From Aegilops tauschii subsp. strangulata (taxonomy: Eukaryota; Streptophyta; Magnoliopsida; Poales; Poaceae), in NCBI RefSeq assembly GCF_002575655.3, contig NC_053040.3, forward strand, positions 459,096,780 to 459,160,779: a stretch of DNA of 64,000 nt, written 5' to 3'. The position numbers and the translations under genes were made by a program. Shown one piece after another: positions 23,587 through 34,614 of this stretch. The notes beneath the pieces are model-generated. The model did no database searches. It worked only from the letters and a program-made list of their open reading frames with translations, and was not told the DNA's origin. Position 1 is the first letter of the stretch. Every line of letters begins with the position of its first letter.

Positions 23587-24016
23587 GCTAATTTTTTTTA
23601 AATAATACATTTTTTTATTAAATTACACCAATATTACGCTGAAAAAATATTTTTCACAAATAATACACCGTCGGCCCGCAGCGGGCCGACTGGACCTAAT
23701 CGGCCCACAGCAGGCCGATCGGCTTCCTGCTGGCCGACTGCTGGCCCGCCTGGCACGCGTCGGCCTCGGATTGGGCTGGCCACGTCGCGAGGGGGAGGGA
23801 GGCTAATTTTTTTTAAATAATACATTTTTTTATTAAATTACACAAATATTACGCTGAAAAAATATTTTTCACAAATAATACACCGTCGGCCCGCAGCGGG
23901 CCGACTGGACCTAATCGGCCCACAGCAGGCCGATCGGCTTGCTGTTAGCCGACTGCTGGCCCGCCTAGCACGCGTCGGCCTCGGATTGGGCTGGCCACGT
24001 CGCGAGGGGGAGGGAG
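23587..24016. repeat. Tandem duplication of the MULE end (two 215-bp units)
   Basis: Units at 23587-23801 and 23802-24016 both start GCTAATTTTTTTTAAATAAT and differ at only a few bases. Each holds an AT-rich start and a GC-rich segment with several GGCCGA/TCGGCC motifs. An outer MULE terminus duplicated in tandem is unusual. Confidence 0.92.
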
Positions 24017-24299
24017 GGAGCTGTCGGCGCGGGCGTGCCCCTGTCGGCCTACCGCGGGCCGATCGGCCAGCTACTGGCCGACAGGGTGCAGCCCCACCTC
24101 GCGCGCGGCTGGCCGGCTCCCTGCGGCCTTATCCTCCCCTTCCTCCCTTCTTCTTCTGTTCTTCTTCTGTTCTTACCTTCTCCTCTGTCTACACAAAAAT
24201 GCCACCAATTTATACACCTAAATGAGCAAGTTTTTCGCGATTTTGGCACCGTGAATGGATTCAACTCAGTTAGGGCAGCCAAAAGAGGTCTCGATCTAC

Positions 24300-24440
24300 T
24301 GATGGGGTAGCTCGTGGTGGTCGTGGTGAGCATTTTGGTGGAGGTGGTGGTGGTGAAGTTGGGGCAGTGTGGTGGTGGTGAAGTTGAGGCAGTGTGGTGG
24401 AGGTGAAGCTGTCGTTCGTCGTTCTTCGTTGGAGGCGGAG
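24300..24440. repeat. GGT-rich minisatellite
   Basis: GGTGGTGGT-type units, with two nearly identical blocks around GAAGTTGGGGCAGTGTGG and GAAGTTGAGGCAGTGTGG. It is part of the MULE's 5' non-coding region. Confidence 0.7.
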
Positions 24441-24529
24441 CACCGGCAGTTTGGTGGCCGCCGTTCGTCGTTCTTCGTTCGCACGCACGCTTCAAGGGTA
24501 TATTTCAGCAAACATTTTATTTTTCGTAG

Positions 24530-24900
24530 GTGCTCCGGTAGTATTTGTTAATATGTTTCGATGTGAAATAAATTAGGTGTGCGATTATTGTTATTTGCCC
24601 CGGTAGTATACGTAAATATATTTAGATGTCAACTAATTAGTCGTGTAAAAATGTGTAGTTGCTCCGGTAATATTCCGTACTATATGTGGATGTCAAGTAT
24701 TTAGGAGTGTCAGTATTTGTAGTAGTTCCGAAAAAAGGTCCGTAATATAGGCAGTCCAGTCAAATATATTAATCTGTCAATATTTTTAGTTGCTACGGCA
24801 AATATTCGTAATATACTTGTAGGTGTGTGAATTGTATTAGTTGCTCCGTTAATATTTTGTAATATATAGCTAGGTAATATATAGACATGTCTAATATTTG
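24530..24900. repeat. Degenerate tandem repeat, about 65-bp period
   Basis: About six diverged units, each starting near TTGCTCCGGTAATAT and containing GTAATATA-like and GATGTCAA-like stretches; starts fall near 24531, 24598, 24660, 24725, 24791 and 24842. It lies directly ahead of the transposase ATG. Confidence 0.65.
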
Positions 24901-24969
24901 TTAGTGGGGATATTAAGTTGTTGCTTAATACTTGTATTTCGTTGTTGAAAAAAAAATAGGTGAGTCGAG

Positions 24970-26790
24970 ATGTCCGATGTAGTGAAGTTCAGATTTTACT
25001 ACGGTCCTGGTACTGTCCAAACAACTGAGATGGGAGCAGATCTGAGTGAATTTACTCACATAGAGGTGCCAATGAGGGCACCACAAACATGGTCTGTCAG
25101 TCAGTTGAAAGAATGGATTGCGGCAAGTTTAGGTCTTGATACTGAAACACACACCGTCGGTGTTCATGCATTGTGGACACGGTCAAGTTCAATAATTTAC
25201 TTTTATTTGAGGCCAATAGAGGGAGACTCCGATTGGGTGCGGTGGTTACAAAGTTGTGAACGAAGGGGATGCAATCCTGTTGCTTTAGTGCTTCCCGTCG
25301 TGAAGGAGGTCACTGCACATGAAGGCGAGGGTGGCTACGAAGGACAGAGCAGTCAGGTAGAAGGAGGAAATGCTTATGGTTACGAACAAGGACAGAGCAG
25401 TCAGGTAGAAGGAGGAAATGCTTATGGTTATGAACCAGGGCAGAGTAGTCAGGTAGAAGGAGGAAATGCCGATGGTGATTACAATGGCGAGGTGGACGCT
25501 GACGAGGTAGATGGGCACATGCAGAACCAGATGGAAGAAGAAGACACCGATGTTGAAAGGGGTCATGCCGATGATTCTGACGAGTCAGATGAAGAAGAAA
25601 ATGCAGAGGAGGTCCCGAATCCTGCATCGTGGAATCATGACTTCTCATCTGCAATGACCGTGATGATGGACATGATTCAGCCTGGCAATATCACCAGAAC
25701 AATATTGCGACGGGTGCTATGTATCCGAACAAGCAAGCCCTGAAGGATGCAATAATTAATTGGGCAATGTCCACGCAAAGGGTTTTCACAGCTCAGGTGT
25801 CCAGTCAGAAATTCCTGACAATGGTATGCAAGAACGCAGATTGTCCCGCCAGGGTGCACGGCTTTCTCCCTAAGTATGGCACAAGTTGGGTGATAAGTGA
25901 CTTAGTTAATCACACTTGTCTTATTCCCTGCATCCCTCAAGATCATGCCAACCTTTCATCCACGCTTATTGCTCGATTGTTTTACGATGAGATAGTGCAG
26001 GGCAAAGCTATGGAAGTGAAGGCAGTCCAGACAAAAGTCTTCGCGAGGTTCAAGTACAGAATTTCTTATGGCAAGGCTTGGAGGGCTAAGCATGCGGCGC
26101 TTGAGAGGAGATTTGGTTCTTATTTTGATGCATATGACTCTGTTGTCCACCTCCTCCACACCCTGCAGCAGCGGAATCCAGACACCTATATCGATATCCA
26201 AGACATATTCATGCCAGAGTTCCCAACTATGAGGGTGTTGCATCGTCTCTTCTTCTCTTTCGGTGTATGCATCGAAGCTTTCAAGCATTGCCGACCGGTG
26301 ATATGTGTTGACGGTACTTTTCTCACAGGCAAGTACAAGGGTCAGATCCTGATAGCCATAGGTCAAGACGGCCAAAATCAAGTCGTCCCACTGGCATTTG
26401 CTTTTGTGGAGAGTGAGAATATTGAAAGTTGGACATGGTTCTTCAGGCAGTTGAAAATATCAGTTGTGAAGGAGAAGCCCAATGTGTGCATCCTTCATGA
26501 CAGGCATGTCGGTATACTCAATGCGATAAGGACACTGACAAACCCAGACCCTGAGGAACAAGTTCCATGGCAGGACTTGCAGAGCCGTTGATGCATGCGC
26601 CATCTGGGGGCTAATTTCTTCTCGCAGTTTAGAAATAAGAACCTGATGAATCTGTTCAAAAAACTCTGCAAGCAGAACCAGTTATGGAAGTACAATTTGA
26701 TACGCGACAGACTTAATGTGTGCACGCAGAGACACGTGAGGGACAGGAAAGCTGTAAGAGATGCAGCGATGAGGGCACATGTTGTGACCC
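24970..26790 (+). pseudogene. MULE transposase (mudrA-like), broken
   Basis: Starts at an ATG with the N-terminal region common in plant MULEs (MSDVVKFRFYYGPGT). A linker follows with three 16-residue tandem repeats of GQSSQVEGGNAYGYE type (25342-25485) and an acidic stretch. After a one-base frameshift near 25675 comes the MuDR DNA-binding region (NKQALKDAIINWAMSTQRVF, CKNADCPARVHGF) and the MULE catalytic domain (CVDGTFLTGKYKGQILIAIG, AFAFVESENIESW). A TGA at about 26590 replaces the usual Trp codon in SR-W-CMRHLGANFF; sequence continues in frame to about 26788, where the element is cut. The SWIM zinc finger is missing. Confidence 0.9.
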
Positions 26791-27187
26791 AAGTCTACAG
26801 TATTCAGGAGGTCACATGTTGTGATCACTGACTGTATGTATGCTCCGACAAACCATCTTGTATGATGGCCTGCCAGGAAATCAATAGATAATCTAACTAG
26901 AATGGAGTTACGCCGTCATATACAAGACGGATTACTTTTCCAGCTGAATCCACTGGAAATAATCCGCAAGACGGGCCAGTATAGACTAGAAAATTGTCTA
27001 TCATATGGTTGATGACATCTACTCCCTCCAAGTTTATTGGGGTTCTAACCTGCATAGGGGTTGCAGGGTTCAGTCCTCGGTCAAATGTTTAGACTTCTTG
27101 CAATGTAGTAACACTACTTGTAAAGGTAGAATTCAGAAATCATGCAGCGCTATTTATCTAGCAGACAAGACTCTGTTGGGTCTTCAG
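26789..27187 (-). pseudogene. Duplicated terminal exon and 3' flank of the esterase gene
   Basis: A diverged copy of 27379-27800. It includes a copy of the last coding exon at 27049-26981 with its splice acceptor (TATGCAG before GTTAGAAC) intact; it would encode VRTPINLEGVDVINHMIDNF and on, but the stop codon has become TAT. The exon copy lies downstream of the true last exon, so it is either unused or an alternative 3' end. With 23408-23586 it forms one copy of a tandem duplication later split by the MULE. Confidence 0.8.
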
Positions 27188-27591
27188 TAGTTTGACAATC
27201 TCTGCAATTGCATAACTCCTTGTACGGTCATCACCCAGTAACAGAAGATATCATAACATTTAGTAGCACCAAGCATTGTTCCAATATACAGATTCCAATG
27301 TACAACACAGATCTCCAGGAGATATAAGCTTCTAATCAACTCTACAAAATTTACACCATTGGGCTAATATTTACAGTATTATGACCCAACCCAAGTCTAC
27401 AATACTAGTAACAATGAATTCAGGCGGTCACATGCTGTGATCACCTGAACTTATGTATGCTCCCGCATGTATGTTGGCCTGCCAGGAGATCAATTGATAA
27501 CCTAACTTGAATGGAGTTATGCCGCCATATAGAAGATAAATTAGTTTTCCAGTAGAATCAATTGGAAAGAATAGGTGAGACTGGCCACAGC
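27188..27591. other. Esterase 3' flank and unit junction (X2/Y2)
   Basis: The second copy of the duplicated 3' flank. 27195-27378 matches 23408-23586, and 27379 onward matches 26789 onward. It should contain the 3' UTR of the esterase; no clear polyadenylation signal was assigned. Confidence 0.6.
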
Positions 27592-30500
27592 CTAGACTAG
27601 AAAATTGTCTATCATATGGTAGATGACATCTTCTCCCTCCAGGTTCATTGGGGTCCTGACCTGCATGTGGGGGTTGCAGGGTTCATTCAGTCCACGGTTG
27701 AACATTTTAAGGTTGTTACAATTTAGTGACACTGTTTGTAAAGGTAGAGTTCAGAAATCATGCACCACTACATATATGATATCTAACAGCAAAAGGAGCC
27801 CCGCACATTGCACAGGTACCGATTAGTTCAAAAGACAACAATTCCGTTGCAACGCAAATGCAATGTTAATTAAACCATCAACCCGAGCGCAACTGTCATG
27901 AGGGTAATAAACTGTAAATAGCTACAGTTGTTGAAGGCTTGAATCCTACCTGGATATTGTAATGCGCATTGTATTTTAGCCGGCTCTCATGAAAGCATAC
28001 ATCGACCCGTTCCCAGGTCACCTGTGTAAGGCCACGGATCATCTCCTCTGCAATAATGATGTCGAATGTCAAAGTGGAAAACCAGTAGCACAAAATCTCT
28101 AGTTTAAAAGGACAGTATATACAGCATGCCATACTCTGAGTCTCTGATCAGTATTTTCGAATTTCTAACGTTCTGAACCTACTGATGACAGGTGAGTTTT
28201 AGAACCTCTAAAAATCAACAACTTCTTGGTTTGGAGCTTTATCTAAAGCCTTCACTCAAATTTTGCAGGAACTCTATCCCAGCTTTATTAAAAGAACACA
28301 GCCAAGCTTAAAACACCACAGCACATAAATTGCAATGATGTTACCTTCAAGGCTATCCGTGAGTGAAGTGTCTACAGAATCCTCTTGCTGAGAGCCCTCT
28401 GAGTTAGCAGTATCAACATGGATAACATGCGGGTACTTTTCATTATTTGCTTCTAACTCGAGCTACAACAACAGTCAGGGCAGATGGTTAAAATTTTAGG
28501 GACAGAGAAAGATTTCTTGAAATTAAGGAGGTGAAGTTCTCGCTTACTTTCGGTAACTCATGTTGACGCCGAATCGATGATGTGCTCCAACCAACTATAT
28601 CTTTTTTGGAGTTAAGGGCACTGGCATCAGGAGTTTTGATTCTCAAACAACAAATAAAAAAATGGTCACTCCCTCCATTTCTATATGCAAGGCCACTTCA
28701 TTTTTTGTGTCAAACTTTGACTTATAATTTTGGTCAACAAAAATATGGGTTATATGTCATAAAAAATATCATCAGAAAGTGTTTTGAAATGTGCATCCAA
28801 TGACATACTTTTTGTGGCATATAACTCACTTTTTGTTGATAAAATTATTGGTCAAATTTAGACATAAAAATATGAAGTAGTTTTGTATACAGAAATGGAG
28901 GAAGTACAATACATAAATTATATAAAAGGTTTAGTTTGTAACATCTATTGGATACGGTCATATGTTATATTTGCATACGCAACACGGCGCTTAAAAGAGC
29001 GCAAAGCTGACCTGCATAATAACAAGGTCATAAGATAGTGACATTGCAGCAAAACAGGCGCGAAGGTGTCAATATCATTTTCTGCGAATCATGAGTTGGT
29101 ACATGAATTTCCCATCATCGCAGTCTTCAACCATCCGCACAAGAAGTGGAGGCTTCCCATCGTCCCTGTCCGAGAGGAACAAGTGTTTACCCGTTCTCCC
29201 AACTATAAGATGCGCAGTTTCTGCAGCGGTTTGTTCCAAAAGCGGAACACCAAAAAGGAAGGGCAGCTATGGAGAACAAAAAAGTCAGATATGAATACCA
29301 TTTTCTGTCCTTATTAAGATTTTTTTTCCCAATTGAGTTCAGGGACAAACACAAATACACAATAGAACATTAAACTCGGAGTGGCAGAAACTTTCTGGAA
29401 GGAGGAAACCATAAGAGATATGTAGCATCAGTCTATGGCAGGGAAATGAACTCTTTTACTATAAACAATAAGAAGTGGGTATTGTAGGAATTATAAGTGA
29501 GCAATGATGCCTTTATTTAGAAAATTGGGCTACTTCGTTTAAGGAAAATAATACTTCTAGCTCCCTACCAAGTGGATCCACACTCACTAGTTCAAGGCTC
29601 CAGTTTAATTGGAGCAAGAATGAGATTCAACATGCACTTGTGTTCATGTGCTATTTGTCCATTTTAAATAGCAAGGCAATATGACAAATGCAAGAGTCTT
29701 GGACTTGGAAGAATAATATCAGAAGAGCCCATAGAAATGCCAGAAGCAAAAACTAATCACTGCCTAAGTGTTAGAAAGAAGGTATGGTGATTGATAAGTT
29801 TACTAGCAAACATATATTTGGCCTCCCACTGATAGAATGGTATTCGTACCAACTATTATGCACAAGATAGCCCTGAATCTTACTTGTTTATTCCACCTTG
29901 AGCCCAGGTGTGGTGTAGCTGACGCAATGAAGTTCATTGGTTCTAAGCCAGCTATTTTACCACCTCCGCTTATATTTTCTTCGTCAGAATGCTTCTCCAT
30001 ATTAAGGCATGGCTCTTCACTTGTTGATTCTTCATAGAGTCTTCCAATTGCATATCTTGAAATCAATCCACCAAGTGAATGAGCAACAATAGAGATTTTC
30101 CGCAAATTTCCTTTTCTCTGGACAACTTGGTGTACCTGGATAATAAATATCAGTTTGATATATTATTTTCCACGATTGTGCAGCTCCTTGTAATTACAGC
30201 ATGCATATTTTAGCAGTGACTAGAACTACTAGAACACTGCCTAAGTCAATAATGATGATACCTCTTCAGCCAGTCTTTCGCCCATTATATCAACTCCATC
30301 GTATGTTAACTTTGAATGATTGCACTCACTACCTGCTCAGATAAATTTTATAAGACATGTGTATCAAGTTCTACCAGAAAGTAGCGTGCATCACGACGTA
30401 GACATGTCAACGGTCAATTAATCATATAGCCGACACGGGAAAGGGCAAATTATATTATTATTACTATAAAGGTATTAGTCGGAAAGAGATAATTGCAATT

Positions 30501-31253
30501 ATATTTGCAACTTCTTTCCATATTTTCAAAACAACAATCAAACATTCAGCGGAAGGCAAGTCCTGGAACCTCTGAACTCTGAAGTGTCGGTGCATTTGCT
30601 GCTGGTCATGCCTTTACAGGTGAACTGAATAGGAAAATTTAGCTATGGTTTTACAGTAACCCCTACCTTTCTAGTTCCAAACTAAAAAGGTCCAATTCAT
30701 TCCAAAATTTCGGCAAATCAACAGAATTCATGGATGCCAATTGTGGTAATGCTTATATGCATAGCAAGCAAATTAAAAGAGCAGCACCACCCAGTAGAGA
30801 CTCACGATGCACATAGACTTTCCCCGGGAGCCTCTTCACGAACTGCTCTGCTGCAAACTTCCAATCCGCCGAACTGATCAAAGCCACGACTCAGTTAATA
30901 TACCAAACTAGTGGCCATCGCGAATAAAATAGAAGCGAGAGGGTGTCTTCCACCCACCTCCCATAGAGGCCGTTAACCATGACGACGAGGTGATCGGCGT
31001 CCGCGCCGCCGGCCTCCACCTCCACGCGGTTCCCAGCGTCTCGCCCCTCCTCTTCGGCCTCAATCTCCACCTCCGTGCTCTGGGGCGACGGCCGCGACAG
31101 CGCGCGGCGCAGCCGGCTCCCCAAATCGAGCCTCTCGCCTGCCGGCCTCTGCTTGCGGCCGGGCGGCAACCCTAGATCGAGCCGGAGCGCCGGCCACCGA
31201 GAGTCGCCGCGGCTGCGGCCGCCGCCCGCGGGCGAGCTCGTGGACTGGCCCAT
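27592..31253 (-). CDS. DUF676-type serine esterase/lipase
   Basis: Ten exons on the minus strand: 31253-30958, 30873-30806, 30332-30262, 30135-29884, 29266-29103, 29011-28956, 28600-28548, 28462-28345, 28047-27950 and 27660-27592. All introns are GT-AG; the join gives 414 aa. The fold is an alpha/beta hydrolase: HLVVMVNGLYG starts the domain in exon 1, and the nucleophile is Ser about 165 in IVAHSLGGLISRY (GxSxG type). Further family blocks are GVDIMGERLAEE, NFIASATPHLGS, LPFLFGVPLLEQ and the C-terminal VIYHMIDNFLV. Related yeast and plant proteins (ROG1 type) act as lipases or esterases; the substrate here is unknown. The N-terminus is Arg/Pro-rich, begins MGQSTSS (a possible myristoylation site) and has no clear signal peptide. 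Exon 1 could extend upstream to 31547 in frame, but MGQ is the likelier start. Confidence 0.92.
28669..28904. mobile_element. Stowaway MITE in an esterase intron
   Basis: 236 bp with ends CTCCCTCCATTTCTATATGC and, reversed, CTTCCTCCATTTCTGTATAC. TA flanks the right end; CA, probably a mutated TA, flanks the left. It makes up most of the intron between 28600 and 28956. The exons on both sides still join in frame, so the insertion is tolerated. Confidence 0.88.
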
Positions 31254-31640
31254 GGAGGAGGCGAGTCGGCGGTGGCGGCGGCGAAGGCGGCAGCGAAGGG
31301 GTGGGGAAGGGGGGGTGGGGACGGGGGATGCCGCGAGGGAGCACGTGGCGTACGCGCAGAGCCTGGAGGAGGCGGGCATTCTCGGGTTGCTTGAGTTGAG
31401 AGGAGTGTGTGGGGCCCGCGCCGGCGGTTCTCGAATCGCGGGGATGACTGTGGCGGACGGAGACGCCTCCCATCGAACGGCTGAGAAGCGCCCAAGGACG
31501 CTTGAGTGGTCGACTTCGTTTTTTAGCACCACTCGTCTTGCTGACATGGCTCACTGGTCACCACGAACAGCCGCGACAAAGAACCACGACCATTGGGGCT
31601 CAGATTCGAGGAACCAAGTGAGCATCAAGACCTAGTCGAC
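31254..31640. other. 5' flank of the esterase gene
   Basis: A GC-rich region upstream of the esterase ATG, expected to hold the 5' UTR and promoter. Several overlapping open frames exist on both strands from base composition; none resembles a known protein. Confidence 0.4.
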
Positions 31641-31719
31641 ACACAAGGGCATATGGAATTGCACCCTAAAAAATGTTTACTAATTGCTCACAATATTTCG
31701 TTTTTTAAGGCCTAGATAA

Positions 31720-32750
31720 CCAATCCATTGAATAGTTTTTTTTTTTTGCGTAAATTATCAAATCTATTATGAAGATTCACCGAAAATACAAAACACCTCA
31801 GACATAATAAAAATTACATCGAGATCCATGGACCACCGAACAATCATTACCCCTCTGGCTTTTAAGTAGCCACCTCCACCTTCTCATTAAAAGATTCCTT
31901 CCTGTCCCGCTCACTCCTATGCCTAGCAACACACAACACCTTCCCGACGATCCCATCCGACCTCCTCGACGAACGTCGTGGCCACCCCGGTCCAACTCCA
32001 ATGTCGGCGAATGATACGTGCAGTAGTCCCGATAGGGTGTCACACGTAGTTGGAAGTATAGACAGGAGGCCACAAAGCGTTTACCCAAGTTCGGGCCCTC
32101 GCGGTGGATGTCATACCCTACTCCTACTAGATTGGTTAATGATGTATACACCTTATATGAGGGGGTTATAATGGATTATCGTAGGTGTATCGAGACTATG
32201 GGATGACCATCAGATGTCTATGGACTAGCCATGGCCGACATGAGAGCCCGCCTCGATCTCCGGGATCTTCTTGTATGCCAAGTTTGGCAGAGTCTTCTAG
32301 TGGAGGCTTATCGATGGGGTCAGAAGCCTGAGCCACATCATGGCCTACTGGGCTTGAGGCCGACCTGGTGGGCCAACTTCCCATCACACGTTGTACCCCC
32401 AATGTGTGGTACTACGAGTAGCCCTCGAGCTTCTGAAGACCTCTGCTTACATCCGGGTTGAGGTAGAACCTAGCGCATCATCTTGGACTGCTTGGTGAGG
32501 TCTTGATGGGATCCCAAGGATTCCTGAAAAGTCAAAACAATCAAGCACCGGCTCGCCCTTGGGGCAGAAGAGCGACATAATCTCTGAGACCTAGAGGCCT
32601 CATTACTTTTGGTCTGGTTTCAAATGTAGACAATTTCCCTTTTTTTCCTAGCGGTGATCCTAGGCTAACAAACCCACGAAAAGCTTTGCTACAGATAAGG
32701 CAATTTCTGGGGGCCCTTATTAACAAGTAGTTCTAGTTTTCGTATCAAAT
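31720..32750 (-). mobile_element. LTR retrotransposon remnants
   Basis: 31720-31990 resembles a common Triticeae repeat of unknown class. From about 32005, TTTACCCAAGTTCGGGCCCTC is a phrase typical of Triticeae Gypsy LTRs (a similar one lies in the LTR at 54462-54934). A GTAGCCCTCGAGCTTCTGAAG stretch near 32413 looks like the sequence beside such an LTR. No coding domains; boundaries are approximate and the family is not identified. Confidence 0.45.
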
Positions 32751-34609
32751 ACACATAGTTTAAAGAAAGAAACAACAATAAGAAAAATAGGCTAGGGCTT
32801 AAGGTTTTACCAACAACCGTATACTCGCACTTGGGATTCTATCTTAGTATTCAACTTGGCTCTGGTAGACACCATTACATATATGTAGTTAATCGTGTTG
32901 TTTGTGGGAGATGTGTCCAAATAACTCCACGACCGACATGAGCCACACCATGGTTCCATTGTCCAGCCAAGGCCATTACCATCTCACGCGGTTACCTTGA
33001 TTATTCAGGACTAATCCAGACACACACTGGTCGTTTAATGACTACATCATTTATATCTCGGAGAATAGTTTTCAACTACGTACTGATCATACTGCCACCG
33101 ACGTTCGGTATAGGCTTCCACCCATCTATGCATTAACCTCTCCTTGACCGATTCTCAGCCGCGCATGGCTTTCTAGAGGCGAAGACGATATGAGGTACGA
33201 GCATATATGCTCGTACGGATTGTCATAGCGTATAATGTCACCACCCCCTGGTCGACTAAACCCCGTGTGGCCGGATTTCGCAGAGGACAAATAGAGAATC
33301 CAGAACCACAAACTAGAACCATAATACCTCACCTCCGGAAGGGATTCGGAGGGGGGAGCGGCATAAGGGCACCACCACGCCATCACCCCGATTAAGGAGA
33401 CTACGACATCGATCTTCATCATCATGTTCATCCACATCCTCAACATCAATATTGTCATTCATCTCATTGTAATACCAAACCCTAGGCTGGATTCATGTGT
33501 GGGTACATTAACCATTCATCTGTTACTTCCATGAACACTTTTGTGATGTATGTTGTCTCTATGTCTGAGTAACTCCCCTAGTTCTCGGGAATATGGAGGA
33601 ACTACCAATGAGATACATGATTCTCTTTATATGTTGTGTTAATTATTCTTCATGATGTTCAATGAAGTCGACCTCAAAACATTTGGCTTTATGGACTTGA
33701 AGAATTTTACTATCCGAGGGAAGCGAAGGTGAGGGGGTATTACGATGACAGAAGCTACCACCCTCTCTACGTGGAACTTAGATAGGGGAATAACGGAGAC
33801 CGCCTTAGCCTCGTCAATGAGGAGAACCTTAATCATTGTCGCCTCTATCTAGCAAGGGATGGACAATGATGGCAAGTGTGATACTGAGTTGTGTCAATAT
33901 GCAAGTATATGTATTTGGCTCCGCCCACAGATAAAAACATATAAAGTGCCTCGGTTATCTAAACCCAAAATTGTGTATTTGCACAATAAAGTAACACACA
34001 CACTAGTGGTGAATCCACTCACTGAGAATGCCTTAGCCCTACTATAGTGGTCATAGATTTCATTACTCTCTTATTCTTTACTTTTACTCTTGCGGACTTC
34101 AATTCCGTCACAATAACTCTTGGCAATGTTTTCCACTTCCGCATCGCTTTTGCTTGGATTTACAATTAACTTCCGGGCAACAATTCAATAAACCAAGAGT
34201 CATAAACACCATTTCCTAGGTACATGTGGGATTGATATTCTTATTTTGATAGGCTACAACTGAACCATGTGCACTTAGAAGACATCACAACCATATTTCA
34301 TTGAACGAATATCATTAGCGTCCAATTCGTAAAAAGATATTATAGTTCCTCGATATCCCCGAGAACTAGGGCAATTACTCAAACATGTATATGATGCATA
34401 TAAAGGTTAGTGTCAAGTTACAAGCCGATATCATGTTGGGGAAGGAGATAGGCATATTAGCGTCTTTGCTAGTGCATGGCATTGGCGGAGACTCCCTCTT
34501 CCTACTTCCTTGTCGTGGCCCTTTCTCTACGATGGAGATGATCTTGGTGCAACAGTTGAGGTGTGGCGGGTGAAGATGGATATGTGACGACTTGTGGGAG
34601 TTACATGCG
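32751..34609. other. No gene seen; inverted repeat and palindrome
   Basis: Repeat-like sequence without a recognisable coding domain. It contains a 22-bp perfect palindrome at 33195-33216 and a 38-bp inverted repeat (33567-33604 with 34343-34380, about five mismatches). Either could mark a decayed transposon. Confidence 0.5.
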
Positions 34610-34614
34610 ATGAC

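Larger units (their letters stand above)
23587..26788 (+). mobile_element. MULE (MuDR-type) transposon, 3'-truncated
   Basis: Starts exactly where the duplicated esterase flank is broken (after CTAATATTTAC) and ends where it resumes. It begins with a 215-bp unit present twice in tandem, continues through a non-coding region with degenerate repeats, and then a transposase in plus orientation. The right terminal repeat and the last part of the transposase are absent, so a deletion removed the 3' end. No target duplication can be seen for that reason. Boundaries come from comparing the two copies of the flanking duplication. Confidence 0.85.

Noticed and set aside
31254..31547. N-terminal extension of the esterase to an upstream start
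   Set aside because: In frame and open, but low-complexity and unlike the family; the ATG at 31253 gives a normal N-terminus.
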